Shown here: positions 50,020 to 61,700 of the stretch, piece by piece
Position numbering within the stretch: position 1 is the first letter of the stretch
Layout: every line of letters begins with the position of its first letter
Assembly: GCF_030463565.1 (NCBI RefSeq)
Contig: NC_134644.1
Coordinates: 132,057,388-132,121,387 of the forward strand
Origin: Pelecanus crispus
Lineage: Eukaryota > Chordata > Aves > Pelecaniformes > Pelecanidae
DNA: 64,000 bases
Direction of reading: 5' to 3'
Notes under the pieces: generated by a model
What the model was told of the DNA's origin: nothing
The model's database searches: none
What the model saw: only the letters and a program-made list of their open reading frames with translations
Position numbers and translations under genes: made by a program

Positions 50020-52125
50020 GAACTTTCATGGTTGGAAGGGACCTCTGGAGATTGCCCAGTCCAACCCCCTGCTCAGAGCAGGGACAACGAGAGCAGCTGG
50101 CTCAGTACCATGTCCAGTTGAGTTTTGAATAGCTCCAAGGATGAAGACTCCCCCACCCCTCTGAGCAACCCAGTCCAGTGTTTGACCCTCACAGTCAAAA
50201 AGTTTTTTCTTGCGTTTAAATGGAGTTTCCTGTCCTTCAGTTTGTGTCCATTGCATCTTGTCCTGTCACTGGGCACCACTGAGAAGAGTCTGGCTCCATC
50301 TTTACTGCCTCCCATCAGTATTTATACAAACTGATAAGAGCCCCCTGAGCCTTCTCTTCCCAGGCTGAACAGTCCCATCTCTCAGTCCCTCCTCACATGC
50401 AGAGGTTCCAATCCCCTAATCAGCTTACTGGCCCTTCGCTGCACTCCTGGTCCAGTACATCCATGACTTTCTTGTTCCAGCAGAGTCCTGAGCCAGCCAC
50501 AGCACTCCAGATGTGTCTCATCGGTGCTGAGTGAGCGCAGCGGAATAATCTCTTCTGGCAACGCTCTGGAAGAGCTGGCATCACCTTTTGTAGTGCACCC
50601 CCGGATGCTGTTGGCCTTCTTTGCCGCAAGGGTGCATTGCTGGCCCATGTTCAATTTGGTGTCTGCCAGGAGCTCCAGGTCCTTTCCTGCAAAGCTGCTT
50701 TCCAGCTGCTCGGCCCCCAGTCTGTACTGGTGCGTGGGGTTATCCTCTACCAGGGGCTGGACTTCACACTTCCCTGCGTTGATTCCCATGGGCCGTTTTC
50801 TCCAGCTTGGTAAGGTCTCTCTGAATACCAGCACAACTATCTGAGGTATTGACCGAGTGGTCAATACCCAATTCTGTATTATCTCAAAACTTCCTGAGGG
50901 TGCACTCTGTCCCATCACCCAGGTCAATTAATGGAGATATTAACCTGTACTGGGCACAGTATCGACCTCTGGGGTACACCACCAGTGACCAGTCTCCCAC
51001 TGGACTTCATGCCACTGATCACAACCCTCTGAGCCCAGCAGCTCAGCTTGTTTTCAGTATTCGCTATCTAGCCTGTACTTCATCAGTTCCTCTATAAGGA
51101 TGTAATGGGAAGCAGTGCTGAAAGCCTCACTAGGGTCAAAATGAGCAGCAACCACTGCTCTCCCCTCATCCAGCAAGGCAGTAATCTCATCGCAAAAGGC
51201 TACCAGGTTGGTCAAGCACCATTTCCTCTCCATAAATCCATGCTGACTACTCCCAGTCACCTTGATGTCCTTCATATGTTTGGCAATGGTTTCCAGAATT
51301 AGTTGTTCCACCACTTTCCCAGGGATTTAGGTGAGGTTGACTGGCTTGTAGTTTTCCAGATCCCCCTTTTTGACCATCTTGCAGATAGGAGTGACATTTG
51401 ATTTCTTCCAGTCCTCAGGAATCTCTCCTGACTGCCATGACCTTCCAAAGATAATTGAGAGTCGCCTCACAATGACAGCAGCCAGCTCCCTCAGCAGTTG
51501 TAGGTGCATCCCATCAGGTCCCATGAACTTGTGTTCATCCTGTTGAGTGTTCCCTAACCTGATTCTTCTCTACCAAGGGTAAGTCTTCCCTGCTCCAGCC
51601 TTCTCATTGGTCTTAGGGACCCAAGATTCCTGAATGCAAACCTCACCATTAAACACTGAGGTGAAGAAACCACAGAAGAGTACCTTGGCCTTCTCCATGT
51701 CGTCACCAGCTCCCCTACCCCATTTGTCAGTGGGCCCAGATTATCCCTAGTCTTCCTTTTGCTGCTGATATACCTGTAGAAACCTTTCCTGTTGCTCTTC
51801 ACATCCCTTACGAGATCCAATTTGAGATGGGCTTTGGCTTTTACAACCCCATCTCTGCACACTTGGGCAGTGTCTCTATATTCCTCCTGGGTGATCTGAC
51901 CCTGCTGCCACCTCTTTTATGTTTATTTTTCATGTTTGTGTTCAATCAGGAGCTCCTTGTTCATCCTTGGAGGCATCCTGCCACCTTTGCTCAATTTCTT
52001 GTTCATTTGGGATGGGCCAATCTTGAGCTTGGGGGAGGCAATCCTTAAAAATCAACCAGGTGTCCTGCGCCTCTCTTCTCTACAGGACCATATCCCATGG
52101 AAGTCTTTAAGAAATAACTTAATGA
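50020..52125 (-). mobile_element. Old CR1 LINE copy, minus strand
   Basis: Its 3' end is near 50020 (the plus strand reads GGTTGGAAGGGACCTCTGG). Moving up, decayed ORF2 segments appear in order: the C-terminal region, RT around 51.1-51.5 kb (QHGFMERKWCLTNLVAFCDE, MGPDGMHLQLLRELAAVIV, TPICKMVKKGDLENYKPVNL), and the spacer after the endonuclease near 51.8 kb (KAHLKLDLVRDVKSNRKGFY, RYISSKRK). Multiple frameshifts and stops make it clearly dead and older than the copy at 40-43 kb. The 5' end fades at about 52.1 kb. Confidence 0.9.
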
Positions 52126-52359
52126 TATGATTGACATCTGTACAAGATACATTAGCAGACACTATATTAAAGGAATTAACAGACACATAGAGAGATACGA
52201 TTTCTTTAGGAGCCAATATTGCTTTAGTTGGAAGGAGTTGTGCTTCACAATTGTGTTGAATTGTATTGGAATTCTTTAGGAGCAACAGCATGCAGATAAG
52301 GAGCTGGTTGATATGTTTCCCTTGGTTTTCCAAAGGTATTTGAAAAATCCTTCACTGTG

Positions 52360-52900
52360 AACTTTTTAAAGGTACTAAGCAGCCATGTTTAAGAGAGAAA
52401 ATCCTGGACTGGGTAAGTCAAAAGATAGGAACAGAGGATAAAAGCAAAGTGTCAGTTCTCTCAGATAGAGAAAGTGCCCAGTGGTGTTTCACAGGGTTCT
52501 GTGCTGCTCAGCACATTCATAAACAAGATGCAAGAGGGTGAGCCATAAGATAAACAAATTTGCTGATGGTGGAGTTATTTAGGACAGTGAGTGCAAGGGC
52601 CAGCCACAAACTGGCAGAAAGAAATTCAAGACAAATCCATGTAAAGTGAGGCAAACAGGCAAAATAATCCTTATCACATAAAACAATGGATTCTGAGCTA
52701 TCAGGCCTGACGTGTTTCTTGATTAGTATTAACTCAATGCTTATTAGCAATCAAAAGAAGCAAATTAGATCTTAAAGTTACTTAAAAATAGAGATCATCA
52801 TTATGACAGCAGACTATGACATGCCTACATTTTGAGTGCTGTGCAGAATTCTCACTCCCTCTCGAAAGAGAATCCAATAAAGTTGACGGAGATGTCTGCA
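52360..52900 (+). mobile_element. Degenerate CR1 fragment, plus strand
   Basis: Frame-broken RT sequence is recognisable: a GTGGTGTTTCACAGGGTTCT segment (the SGVPQGS motif), a FADD-like TTTGCTGATGG, and further on TTTGAGTGCTGTGCAG (LEYCVQ-like). It faces away from the minus copy next to it. Confidence 0.7.
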
Positions 52901-52904
52901 GAGC

Positions 52905-54780
52905 TGATTACACTTCAAGAGCAGGTCTTGGCCATCCAGTATTCTTCTGTCAAGTATAACAGAGAATTTGAAGGGTGCTTGATTTTTCACAGAGACTCAA
53001 GTAGCACTTATTGATGCTAAAGTATCATTAAGCACGAAATATCAAGTTTCTAGCAGTTTAAGCAACAAGCTACCTAGATTGGCGAAATAAATACAACACA
53101 TAAGCATCTAGGAACTACTAAAAAACTTTAACTCCATTTTTTATTATATTCTTTTGAAGACTGGAAAAACATTTTTATGTAAGGCTTGATGTTAAGGTGA
53201 GGCATGCCAATGGCTTTACCCAACATTTTATCTTACATGCCCTCAGCTATTTATTTTAAAAGGTAACTGGCTTATCATGATAACTTTTATAAGATATTTC
53301 TTATTTATTAAAAGAAGTTGCACAACATGAAAAAACATAAGTTCTGGTTCTATAGCGTAATTATTTTGACAGAGAAAACACAGGAAATCTATTACCAGAA
53401 TTTACCTTAGGTTTTTTTAATTCCAGCCAGCATTTTACAGTTCCACTTAAGGGGGACAGAAAAGCAAGAAATAGTTAAGCTTAGATATGCTTTATAAACC
53501 ATTAATTTCAATGACCAACCCGAATACCATAAAGACCTACAGAATCATCTCAAATTCACATAGTTGCTCATTTCCAGGATTTCACGGGGCTAAGAACAGA
53601 TGCGTGTCAGAAATCAGGAAACTGGCTCAATTCTTTTGGGATTTTTTTTCCAGAATGGAAGCAAGGGGGAGGAAGGGGAAAGAAGAAAAACAATTTGACT
53701 GAAACATCACTCTCCTGTCTTAAAAAGAAGCAGAGTCTTTGAGCAGAATGGCAACAGCAGCTACAGCACTTGGATATTTGTAGCACCAGATAAGGATTGA
53801 AATCTCAACAGTTCTATAATTATCAGTTCTGATAAATCAGGGATCAGAGCTTTTTGTCTTTGGCATTGCCTACAGCACTTCCTCTCCCAGGCACATTACA
53901 ACCAGATTAGGAAAGATAGTAGATAAGACATAAGCAGCACAGAGGATAGTTCAATAGTGTATGCTTTGAGCACCAGCAGAGTATTATTATTACTGCTTTA
54001 AGCAATCTTCCTTTTCAGTACTTCCAGTATCTTGTCTAATACTGACCCATGCATTATGAAGGGTGAGTAATCCCCTCTTACCCTGATTTATGAGGTTTTC
54101 TTGTACCTATACATCTTCCTTCACGTTTTCCCAATTTTTTTTTTTTTTTAACTCTCCCTGTACCTCCAAAGCCTGGGAACTTCCTATTCCACACAAGATG
54201 CTCTTATAATATTTCAGATACTAAAGTTTACAATAGACCAACTAGCAAGTTGCAGCTAAGACACCTGGTAGCATGGAGGTCTTATAAAAGCATAGGTTGT
54301 TAATCTATCTTCTTACTCTTCATAGCCTTAGACTGACAAAAAGATTCCTTATTTCAATGGGGAGATTAGGTAGCTTACATTTTCCATTTCAGAAACAGCA
54401 TACTTACTGAAATTAAGCACATCTAAGAACAAGAAAAAGCTGCACTGACACTCTGTATTTATTTTTCTGCATTCATTGATTTGTGATGCATGCTCATTCC
54501 TTGGTAAATGAAGAGGAAAAGCTCAAACGCACAAACCTAGTAAAGAACTACTCATATCTGACATTTTGGAAATACCAAAAGGTATTATGTACAAAGACCC
54601 TTCCAAAAGCAGCCCTTTTTTGTACTTCACTTATTTGAAAACAATTATTTTTCTGCACATCACTTTCCCCAGTTTCTCTGAGAAAGGCAGCACATAACAG
54701 ATCAACCAGAAAGTCATATTTGCCAACGTCTCGATCCTTACCTCTATCCCCTCCCACAGTAAAAGCCCACAGTTTTGTTA
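52905..54780. other. Intergenic, downstream of MOS
   Basis: AT-rich; no gene or repeat recognised apart from T-runs (for example near 54130). Confidence 0.5.
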
Positions 54781-54951
54781 AATATCTTTATTTATAATCT
54801 TCTTATAACAAAGCAGTTTCTTTTTTTTTTAGCATAAAAAACAGCAACAAAGCCTTTACATCACCCAGGGGCTAAATTCATTATGGTTGGAGGAAAGGCG
54901 GAGGGAAAGAAAAGTCAACAATAAAAGAAACAGTGAGAGTCCTGAGTTTTC
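54780..54951 (-). terminator. MOS: MOS 3' UTR and poly(A) signal
   Basis: AATAAA reads on minus at 54792-54787, about 160 bases after the stop. A U-rich stretch between stop and signal could host a cytoplasmic polyadenylation element, expected for MOS, but I did not find an unambiguous one. Confidence 0.6.
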
Positions 54952-55998
54952 CTAGAGGCTCCCCTTGAGGGCCCTGAGGCTGGGAAGCAGCTGGGCTGCG
55001 CTCAGGCGCTCCTCTGCATTAGCCTTCCAGCAGCAGCTAATGATGCCCTGGAGTCTCTGGCCCACTGGCGACTCGTGGAAAACGGCAGCAGCCAGCGAAG
55101 GGCGTAAGTTGTAGGCTACCACAGCATAGAGCACATACTGCCGCTCGCCCAGGTAGGGCTGCTCGCGCATGACGATTTGCCAGAGGGTGATAGCAAACGA
55201 GTAGATGTCTGCTTTGGCAGTGACCCTCTCGCCCTTGAGGAGCTCAGGGGCACGGTGTGTGTATGTGCCCCCTTGCTGGCAAACATGGGGGCTCTGGGAC
55301 AAGCCCTCCTCCAGTTTCTGGGAGCACCCAAAGTCTCCAATCTTGCACACTCCCTGCTCAGTGATGAAGATGTTTGCAGGCTTTAGGTCCAAGTGCACAA
55401 TGCCCTGTGAGTGAAGAAAGGCTAAGCCAGTCATAATGTCACAAGAATAGCACACAGTCTCTTCCATGCTCCGGGCCTTCCTTCCACATCCTCCATCATC
55501 CTCACGCTGTCTCCACGCATCCCCAGTGCCATAAATTACATGGTGCAGGGTGATGTTGCCCACATACTCCATAATGATGGTGCCCAGGCTGTTCTGGCTG
55601 GCCGGGGCACACGTGCTGGCAGCCACCACACGTACCACGTTATCATGCTGTAGCTGGGCTACGTTCAGCTCAGCCCAAAAGCTCTGTCGCGACGCCAGCC
55701 GGTTTTTGCTGCTCTTCTTCACCTGCTTCACAGCCACAGTTTCACCATGGTAGGTGGCTTTGTAGACAGAACCAAAGCCCCCAGAGCCTAGGAGCTGCAG
55801 GAGGCAGAGCCGATCCCAATCAATGGAGCACCAGGCCAGGCGTGGAGGCAAGCGGCGAGTCCTGGCTGAAGGAGTTCCCCCCAAGAAGCTTTTGCTGTCT
55901 TTGCCAGGGATAACTAAGGGGCTGCTGCAGGGTCGCAAATCCACAGATGGGGAAAACTCCAAAGGAAGAAAACAATTAAGAGGAATGGGTGATGGCAT
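54952..55998 (-). CDS. MOS: MOS serine/threonine kinase, intronless, complete
   Basis: A single 348-codon frame encodes MOS, the oocyte MAP3K that activates MEK/ERK and holds eggs at metaphase II as part of cytostatic factor. Visible kinase landmarks are Gly-loop GSGGFGSV (71-78), VAVK with Lys91, catalytic loop VHLDLKPAN (201-209, the MOS-type HLD in place of HRD), DFG (222-224), APE (250-252) and [12 protein letters not shown]. The N-terminus MPSPIPL keeps Pro2-Ser3, which in Xenopus Mos governs degradation versus stabilisation by phosphorylation. Length and lack of introns match vertebrate MOS. An acidic/Gly insert (about 158-178) sits in the middle. Context RPS20-MOS on the same strand matches human 8q12. 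The start is the first Met of the frame. Confidence 0.98.
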   Translation of the reverse strand: MPSPIPLNCFLPLEFSPSVDLRPCSSPLVIPGKDSKSFLGGTPSARTRRLPPRLAWCSIDWDRLCLLQLLGSGGFGSVYKATYHGETVAVKQVKKSSKNRLASRQSFWAELNVAQLQHDNVVRVVAASTCAPASQNSLGTIIMEYVGNITLHHVIYGTGDAWRQREDDGGCGRKARSMEETVCYSCDIMTGLAFLHSQGIVHLDLKPANIFITEQGVCKIGDFGCSQKLEEGLSQSPHVCQQGGTYTHRAPELLKGERVTAKADIYSFAITLWQIVMREQPYLGERQYVLYAVVAYNLRPSLAAAVFHESPVGQRLQGIISCCWKANAEERLSAAQLLPSLRALKGSL

Positions 55999-56229
55999 AA
56001 TAAGATGGAAAAACCAACAGGCAGTTAGTAAGACAGAAGACTGGCAAGTTTCCCTGACAGAAAGGACTCTACAGTGGCTTCCAAAGCCTTTTATCCTCTC
56101 TTCACCATTCTCCTTCCTGCCCCCAAATGAACTGCATCTGTCACAACTAGCTGAACCCAGTCAGGCTCACCTGGAAACATTCTTCTCCAACCCTGATGTA
56201 AATCTCTAGAAAGTCAAGACCAATGGATT

Positions 56230-57280
56230 TAAAGCTAAAAAAAATATTAACTTACATGTATTTCACATAATTTCTAGTCTCAAGAAAAAAGAAAGATGTT
56301 CTGCCCGTTGCATGCCTCTAACAAAATGCCCCGGCAGTAAATAAAGCAATGATTGGCAAATGCATTTCACCATGGCTCCAGGCAAGGATGATGATGATCA
56401 TCAGATGCATTAAGCACCTCAAAGTCCTTGTCAGAGGGAGCAGCTGAAATGGTGAGTGCTAGCATTTAATGAGCCTATTGTGGGAATAACCGAATATAGA
56501 AGTGTGTTCGTAGAGACCTGCCATTTCTACATGACTGGGACAAGGGGACTGGTTTGGCTGCTCAACTCTGCCCGTGCCAGACAGAAACTTTAATAGCAGC
56601 ATAAAGAGAAATGATTGCTCTGTATCATCCATTGGATATAGTAAAGAGAATTATACATAAAGATTTGGTTGTCTTCCCATCATGCCCCACACAGTTACTA
56701 CAAGTGTGTGTTTTATTTCTCCTTAGTGAACTTATCACTCAATTTACAGAGCTGTTCTGGCAGAAATCAAACAAATGTAATTTTGCCTTGCTGGTCCCAA
56801 TGTTTTTTTCAGAGGGGCTTTTGCTCTTTTGACCCTGCTTTCACATATTCACAATGCTCATGCTGTACTGCCCTTCCATCAGAGCACCCTTATGGGACCT
56901 ATGCAGCTAAGTGCTTTTGAATATTCCAGTAAATATCTTTCTGTACATGTTGACAAGTATCTTGGAAAGCTATTTCCCACCTCCTCACCCTTCAGAACCT
57001 TCCTCTGGATGTCAGCTTTGCCAATTCAGATTCTGCTTTGGGACTTCAAAGATTGGCAGGGCCTGTTTCTCCAGAGTTTACCTCTGGGCAGCACTGGCTC
57101 TGCAGGTAGTTCCTGCCGAGTTTTCCTGGTGTTCTCTGTTCCTTTTGTTTGCTTCTCTAGATGAGTAAGTGCGGTGGGTGGATGCCAGGTGCCCACCAAA
57201 GCTGCTGAATCACTTTCCTCCTCAACTGGACAGGGGAGAGAAAATATAACGAAAAGCTTGCGGGTCGAGATAAGGACAGG
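56230..57280. other. Upstream flank of MOS, no gene seen
   Basis: AT-rich DNA without recognisable exons. PLAG1 coding exons (C2H2 zinc fingers), expected upstream of MOS in other vertebrates, are not in this or the following sequence. Confidence 0.5.
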
Positions 57281-57284
57281 GAGA

Positions 57285-58760
57285 TCACTCAGCAATTACC
57301 GTCACAGGCAAAACAGACTCGACTTGGGGAAATGTTTAATTTATTAGCAATCAAATCAGAGTAGGATAATGAGAAATAAAAACTAAATCTTAAAACACCT
57401 TCTCCCCACCCCTCCCTTCTTCCCAGGCCCGACTCACGATTTTCTCTACCTCCTCCCCAAGGTGGAAGAGAAAGTTCAACGGGAAAGTTGGTTGAGGGAG
57501 AGGAGTAGGTAGAAGGATGCGTGGATGAAGGGTCTGAGTTAAGCTGACAACTGTAGGAGCACATATAGAGATTTTGAATGCTGCAGAACACAGCAGTAAA
57601 ATCTATGTTCATAAAACAGAGGGTTAGGATTAGGGCTGTTCCCAAATTTCTTTGGTTGAAGTCTCATCCGGAAGGGTACAGCAGACCTTCCATACTATTT
57701 TTTTCGAACTCCATGTCCCCTCCCCACTCCTTCCAGCTGTACCTTTTTTAGTAATTTTCCTGTTATCCTTTCCTGCTAGAGACCTTTCTGGTTTGCCCCT
57801 GTCACGGCAGGGATGTCGTATTGTTCTTGGGGAACACACTGAATTTTTGAACAGTAAGAGGGGCATATTTTGGGATCTAAACAGACAGCGTAACTTACTG
57901 TCTTGTCTCAAGCTGACTGCTGAGGACTGGAGCAGGGGGGACATCCAGTGTCTTTCAATGTGAACAAAATTAAAGCAGATTTAAAAGCAAGCAGGCTTTT
58001 ATTCTTAATAAACGTTATTTTCCTGTAATCTAGTTGATGACACGGCCCAGTGACTTCCCACGAGACACAACTGCTGCAGGACGTCCTTGCCACGCTTCAC
58101 AGCCCCGTTTAGCTCCAGCATTACCGCAGGCTGGAGGAGGGGACCACAGTGTGGCCCAGGGAGCCATTTTCGGAGGGGAGCAGAGCTGCTGGGGACAAGC
58201 TGCCCCTTCCCTCCGAGCCACCCTTCCCCAGGGGTACCCACAGCATCACACCGGGCACCCACAGCAGCCTCCAACCACACTGTTCCCATTTCCCTGCTAT
58301 TTCCACATGGAAGAAGGAAGCTGTATGAACCAGAAGTCATCAATAAAGAATGCCACAGGAACTTTTACAAGTGACAAGAGGGAAACACGCAGTCTGTGTT
58401 CTGAGGGCTGCAATATGTCACAGTTGCCATCACCTGCAGCAGCGATGCTTTTCTTTCAGGCTTGTATGTCATATTTCTACAAGTAAACCGTGCCTGTGCA
58501 TCTGATGCTGCAACAGCTGCCCACCCTAATCTGTGCTTCCAGCTGAGAAGGAATACAGAATCAGTCTCGCTTGGTTCACCCGTTTATATTTCACTTGTAT
58601 ATCAGGAATATAGGAATTCTTTGTTTGCCATTACTGTTCGTTACTACTGCTGTTCGTTGAGTTGCTGGACAGAAGTCGTCAGCCCCAACACCGAGGGCCT
58701 TAAAGGACGGACGTGGATGTAACCCGCCACAACAGAGGACGCATACCAAATCCCAGAGTT
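57285..58760. mobile_element. Possible decayed LTR-retroelement segment
   Basis: A pyrimidine/purine-biased stretch (57300-57500, with AAATCTTAAAACACCTTCTC) resembles wording I associate with bird endogenous-retrovirus LTR regions. It is followed by a more GC-rich block at 58040-58300. I see no gag, pol or env motif, no clear LTR pair and no primer-binding site. It could equally be unrelated unique DNA. Confidence 0.25.
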
Positions 58761-61700
58761 TGATTCTGATCAAGGTGCATCACTGCTGTGGTTCTTAACA
58801 GCCAAAGTTTTGATTAAAACCAGGAGAAGGACAGAACTGGGGATTGGAACTGATTTGAGAGAGTTTAAGTTTGTATAGTTATATTCTTCTCCACAATCAT
58901 TACTTTATTTCTTTGTGTATTTGTTTGGTGGACCATATAACAAACCCTTGAAGGCCTGGATGTTCAGTGGCTTCTAAGAACTGCTTTACAGTATAGAGGT
59001 AGCATTGTGTTTCTACTGAATTACTTTATAATCTTGCTAAAGGAGTCACATTTATCTCTTAAGTACTTAAATTACAGTCCTACTCTCAACGTAACACAGT
59101 TCCTTAGCCTGTGCCTTAGTGATTTCTGAGAGGTTTTCTTCCCAGTTTTAAATCAAAGTTTTCTTTTTTCTTCATTCACTGTCAGTCCCTGTGATCTCAG
59201 ATTAGGATTTGGTGATGAACCTATATTCTTCCTGACGCATATAGTGTTTCACGGTCCAAACGCTGCTTCCAGTCACACCTCAGCGACCTCAAATGATATT
59301 CAGAGTTGCCTGAAAGCAGTTGTGATAGGATCAATCACACAGGTGTAAGCAGTATCATTATTTGAAGCCAGTCCATACACAGGCTTGCTCTGAAAATAGG
59401 CCACTGAATAACCATTTGTTGACCAGAAAGCACAAGCCAACAAAGGCTCCAGTTCGTGTTTTAGAGTTGGGTTGTTTTAGTGAGACAAATGACACCTTGG
59501 AATAGCAAATACAAGCAAGTTTTCATCAAAGCAGTCAGAGGTAAACCCAAATGCAAAGAATAAATACATCTGCAGGAATTGTGATGCTATTTTAGGGCTG
59601 GTCTTTGGAACAGAGACATAATAATAATAAACATTTAAAAAGGTTAAACCCCAATTTATAAATAATAAGATCAAGTTTCAAACACACATTGCCAAACAGC
59701 TGCTTGATGCTTTTTTCCTTCCCAGTAAGGTTACTCCGTGTGTTCAAGAGCACGAAGCAAAGGCTCTCCTTACCTGAACACACTGAGCTTTTAAACTGGA
59801 GGCACTAGCACAGCAGGTGAGGTTTTGCAGCTGATTTACCAGGGCCTCACTGACCACTCGTGGACCAGAGATAACAATCTGGGACCTGCTGCTGTGGATT
59901 AACACCACAGTTGCAAAAAAGCACCTTGAAACAAGCTAAGAGAATCTAAACTTAGGGATAAAAATGATAAAAGTGTGAAATACAGGCTCTGACCCATAGC
60001 AATACCTTCTGGCCATGCAAAGACAGGTACCTGTCCTGGCAGTTTTACTGCTGTCATATGGCAGGCACCTCGCGCAGTATTTTCAGCCAAATTGTCCAAG
60101 ATTGCTTTTGCAGTCTTGCCCCTGGAGCAAAGCTGACTTTGCTGGGTCATGGGGAGAAGACAAAAAAGTAATGGTGGAATTTGAGACTTCGGACTAGAAA
60201 ACAGCCCCAATGCTTCAATGAGAAAAATGCATCACCCACAGCAAAGGGCCCAGGGGGTAACGTTAGCGCCGTTCTACTGCTCGGTGACAGCTGCTTTCCC
60301 AGGTACAGCAGATTTAATGCTGATGCCTAGGAGTGAAGCATTAAAGGGTCAGTCTCTCCCAGCAGCTCGCACAATCCCAGTATCACAGATAACGCCCAGC
60401 TCTGTGACTGCATTAAATCCACTGCCATAGCAAATGTGGGGGCTCCCTGCAAACACCACACCTTCAGAGAGCTGCCAAGAGGGGAAGAGGCAAGAGGATC
60501 AAATAAATTCAGTGGCTGCGAAATGATGGCCTGGGCGCTCTGGTGGGCCATAGCAAATTATCAGAGGTTGCCCTAAGTTACAGGGTATTAAACCTGCTGG
60601 ATTAAAATGGGTCGTACAGTTCAAGTATGTTGTCACAAGGCTTGCATCAGTGAATAAGCAGAAGCTTCTTGTAAAAATACTGCTGAAGAAAAATACGCCT
60701 AAGGTGAACAGAGCACACAAACTATGGAGCAATCCTGTAATACTTTATTGGCATAAGGAGCCAGACACTGACAAAACAAGAGGAGACCACTTTTAGGTGA
60801 GGACAGACTTCAATGAGTTTGGGAGTTTAGCCTGTGTTTATTTGTCATTCATGTTTGATATTTGATATTCCTATGTTAGAGCTTGGATGTTGCTCATTTA
60901 TGGCATGCCCCTTAACCATACAGAGCCTGTATTTTATTTTCATTTTCAATGAGGGAACTTAAGGATTTATCCATGACCATGTGTGTAACGATTTAACACA
61001 AAGGCACTAAGCCAGAGGTGAGCTTAATTTCAAAGGCACAGCCTACAGAACTTTTCTGCTGAAATCGTATCTAATACTACACAGGGATAGCTGACAAACA
61101 CCTTCCTTGCGGGAGTCTGTGCGTCTCAGAGATAAATTGCTGGCTCTCATAGATTAATCAAGTATTTGGAAGAAACTCTTCCAACTTGCCTGGGAAACCA
61201 CACACTGTTGTTAACTAGGAGAAACCTTTACAAGCTGCATGATTCATTTTGGACTTGTACAACACAAAAACTTTAGACTTAAATTTTTTGAAGTAAACCA
61301 AAACAAAACTCATTTCTCAAATTCTCCAGGTTTGATTGCTCCCCCCCCCATGCATACAGACACATACACATCTACATGTACATGCGTATGTATACATACA
61401 TATACAAAAGTTTAAGCAACATACTGATTTTCAGAAACTGTGCCTATTCAGGTACTCTGCATTCTTTTACACAAGTCAAGCAGAGATCGGACCGATTTAT
61501 ATGAAAGTGACACTAAACCACTCTTCTTTGTACACTGCAGTTCAGTGCAACAGTGAAAACCAGCGCCATGGGCAAACTGTCAAGGATCAATTCAAGTGAT
61601 TTCCAAACCAGCCACAGTGTGCACTATTAGAGTCCTGTTTTCAGAGTGCTCAGCTGATGGCTGATGTCTCTTCACTCCCCTTTGAGGCAAACTAGCTTTG

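Noticed and set aside
55116-55753. Frames opposite and alongside MOS
   Set aside because: They are shadows of the MOS coding sequence in other frames.
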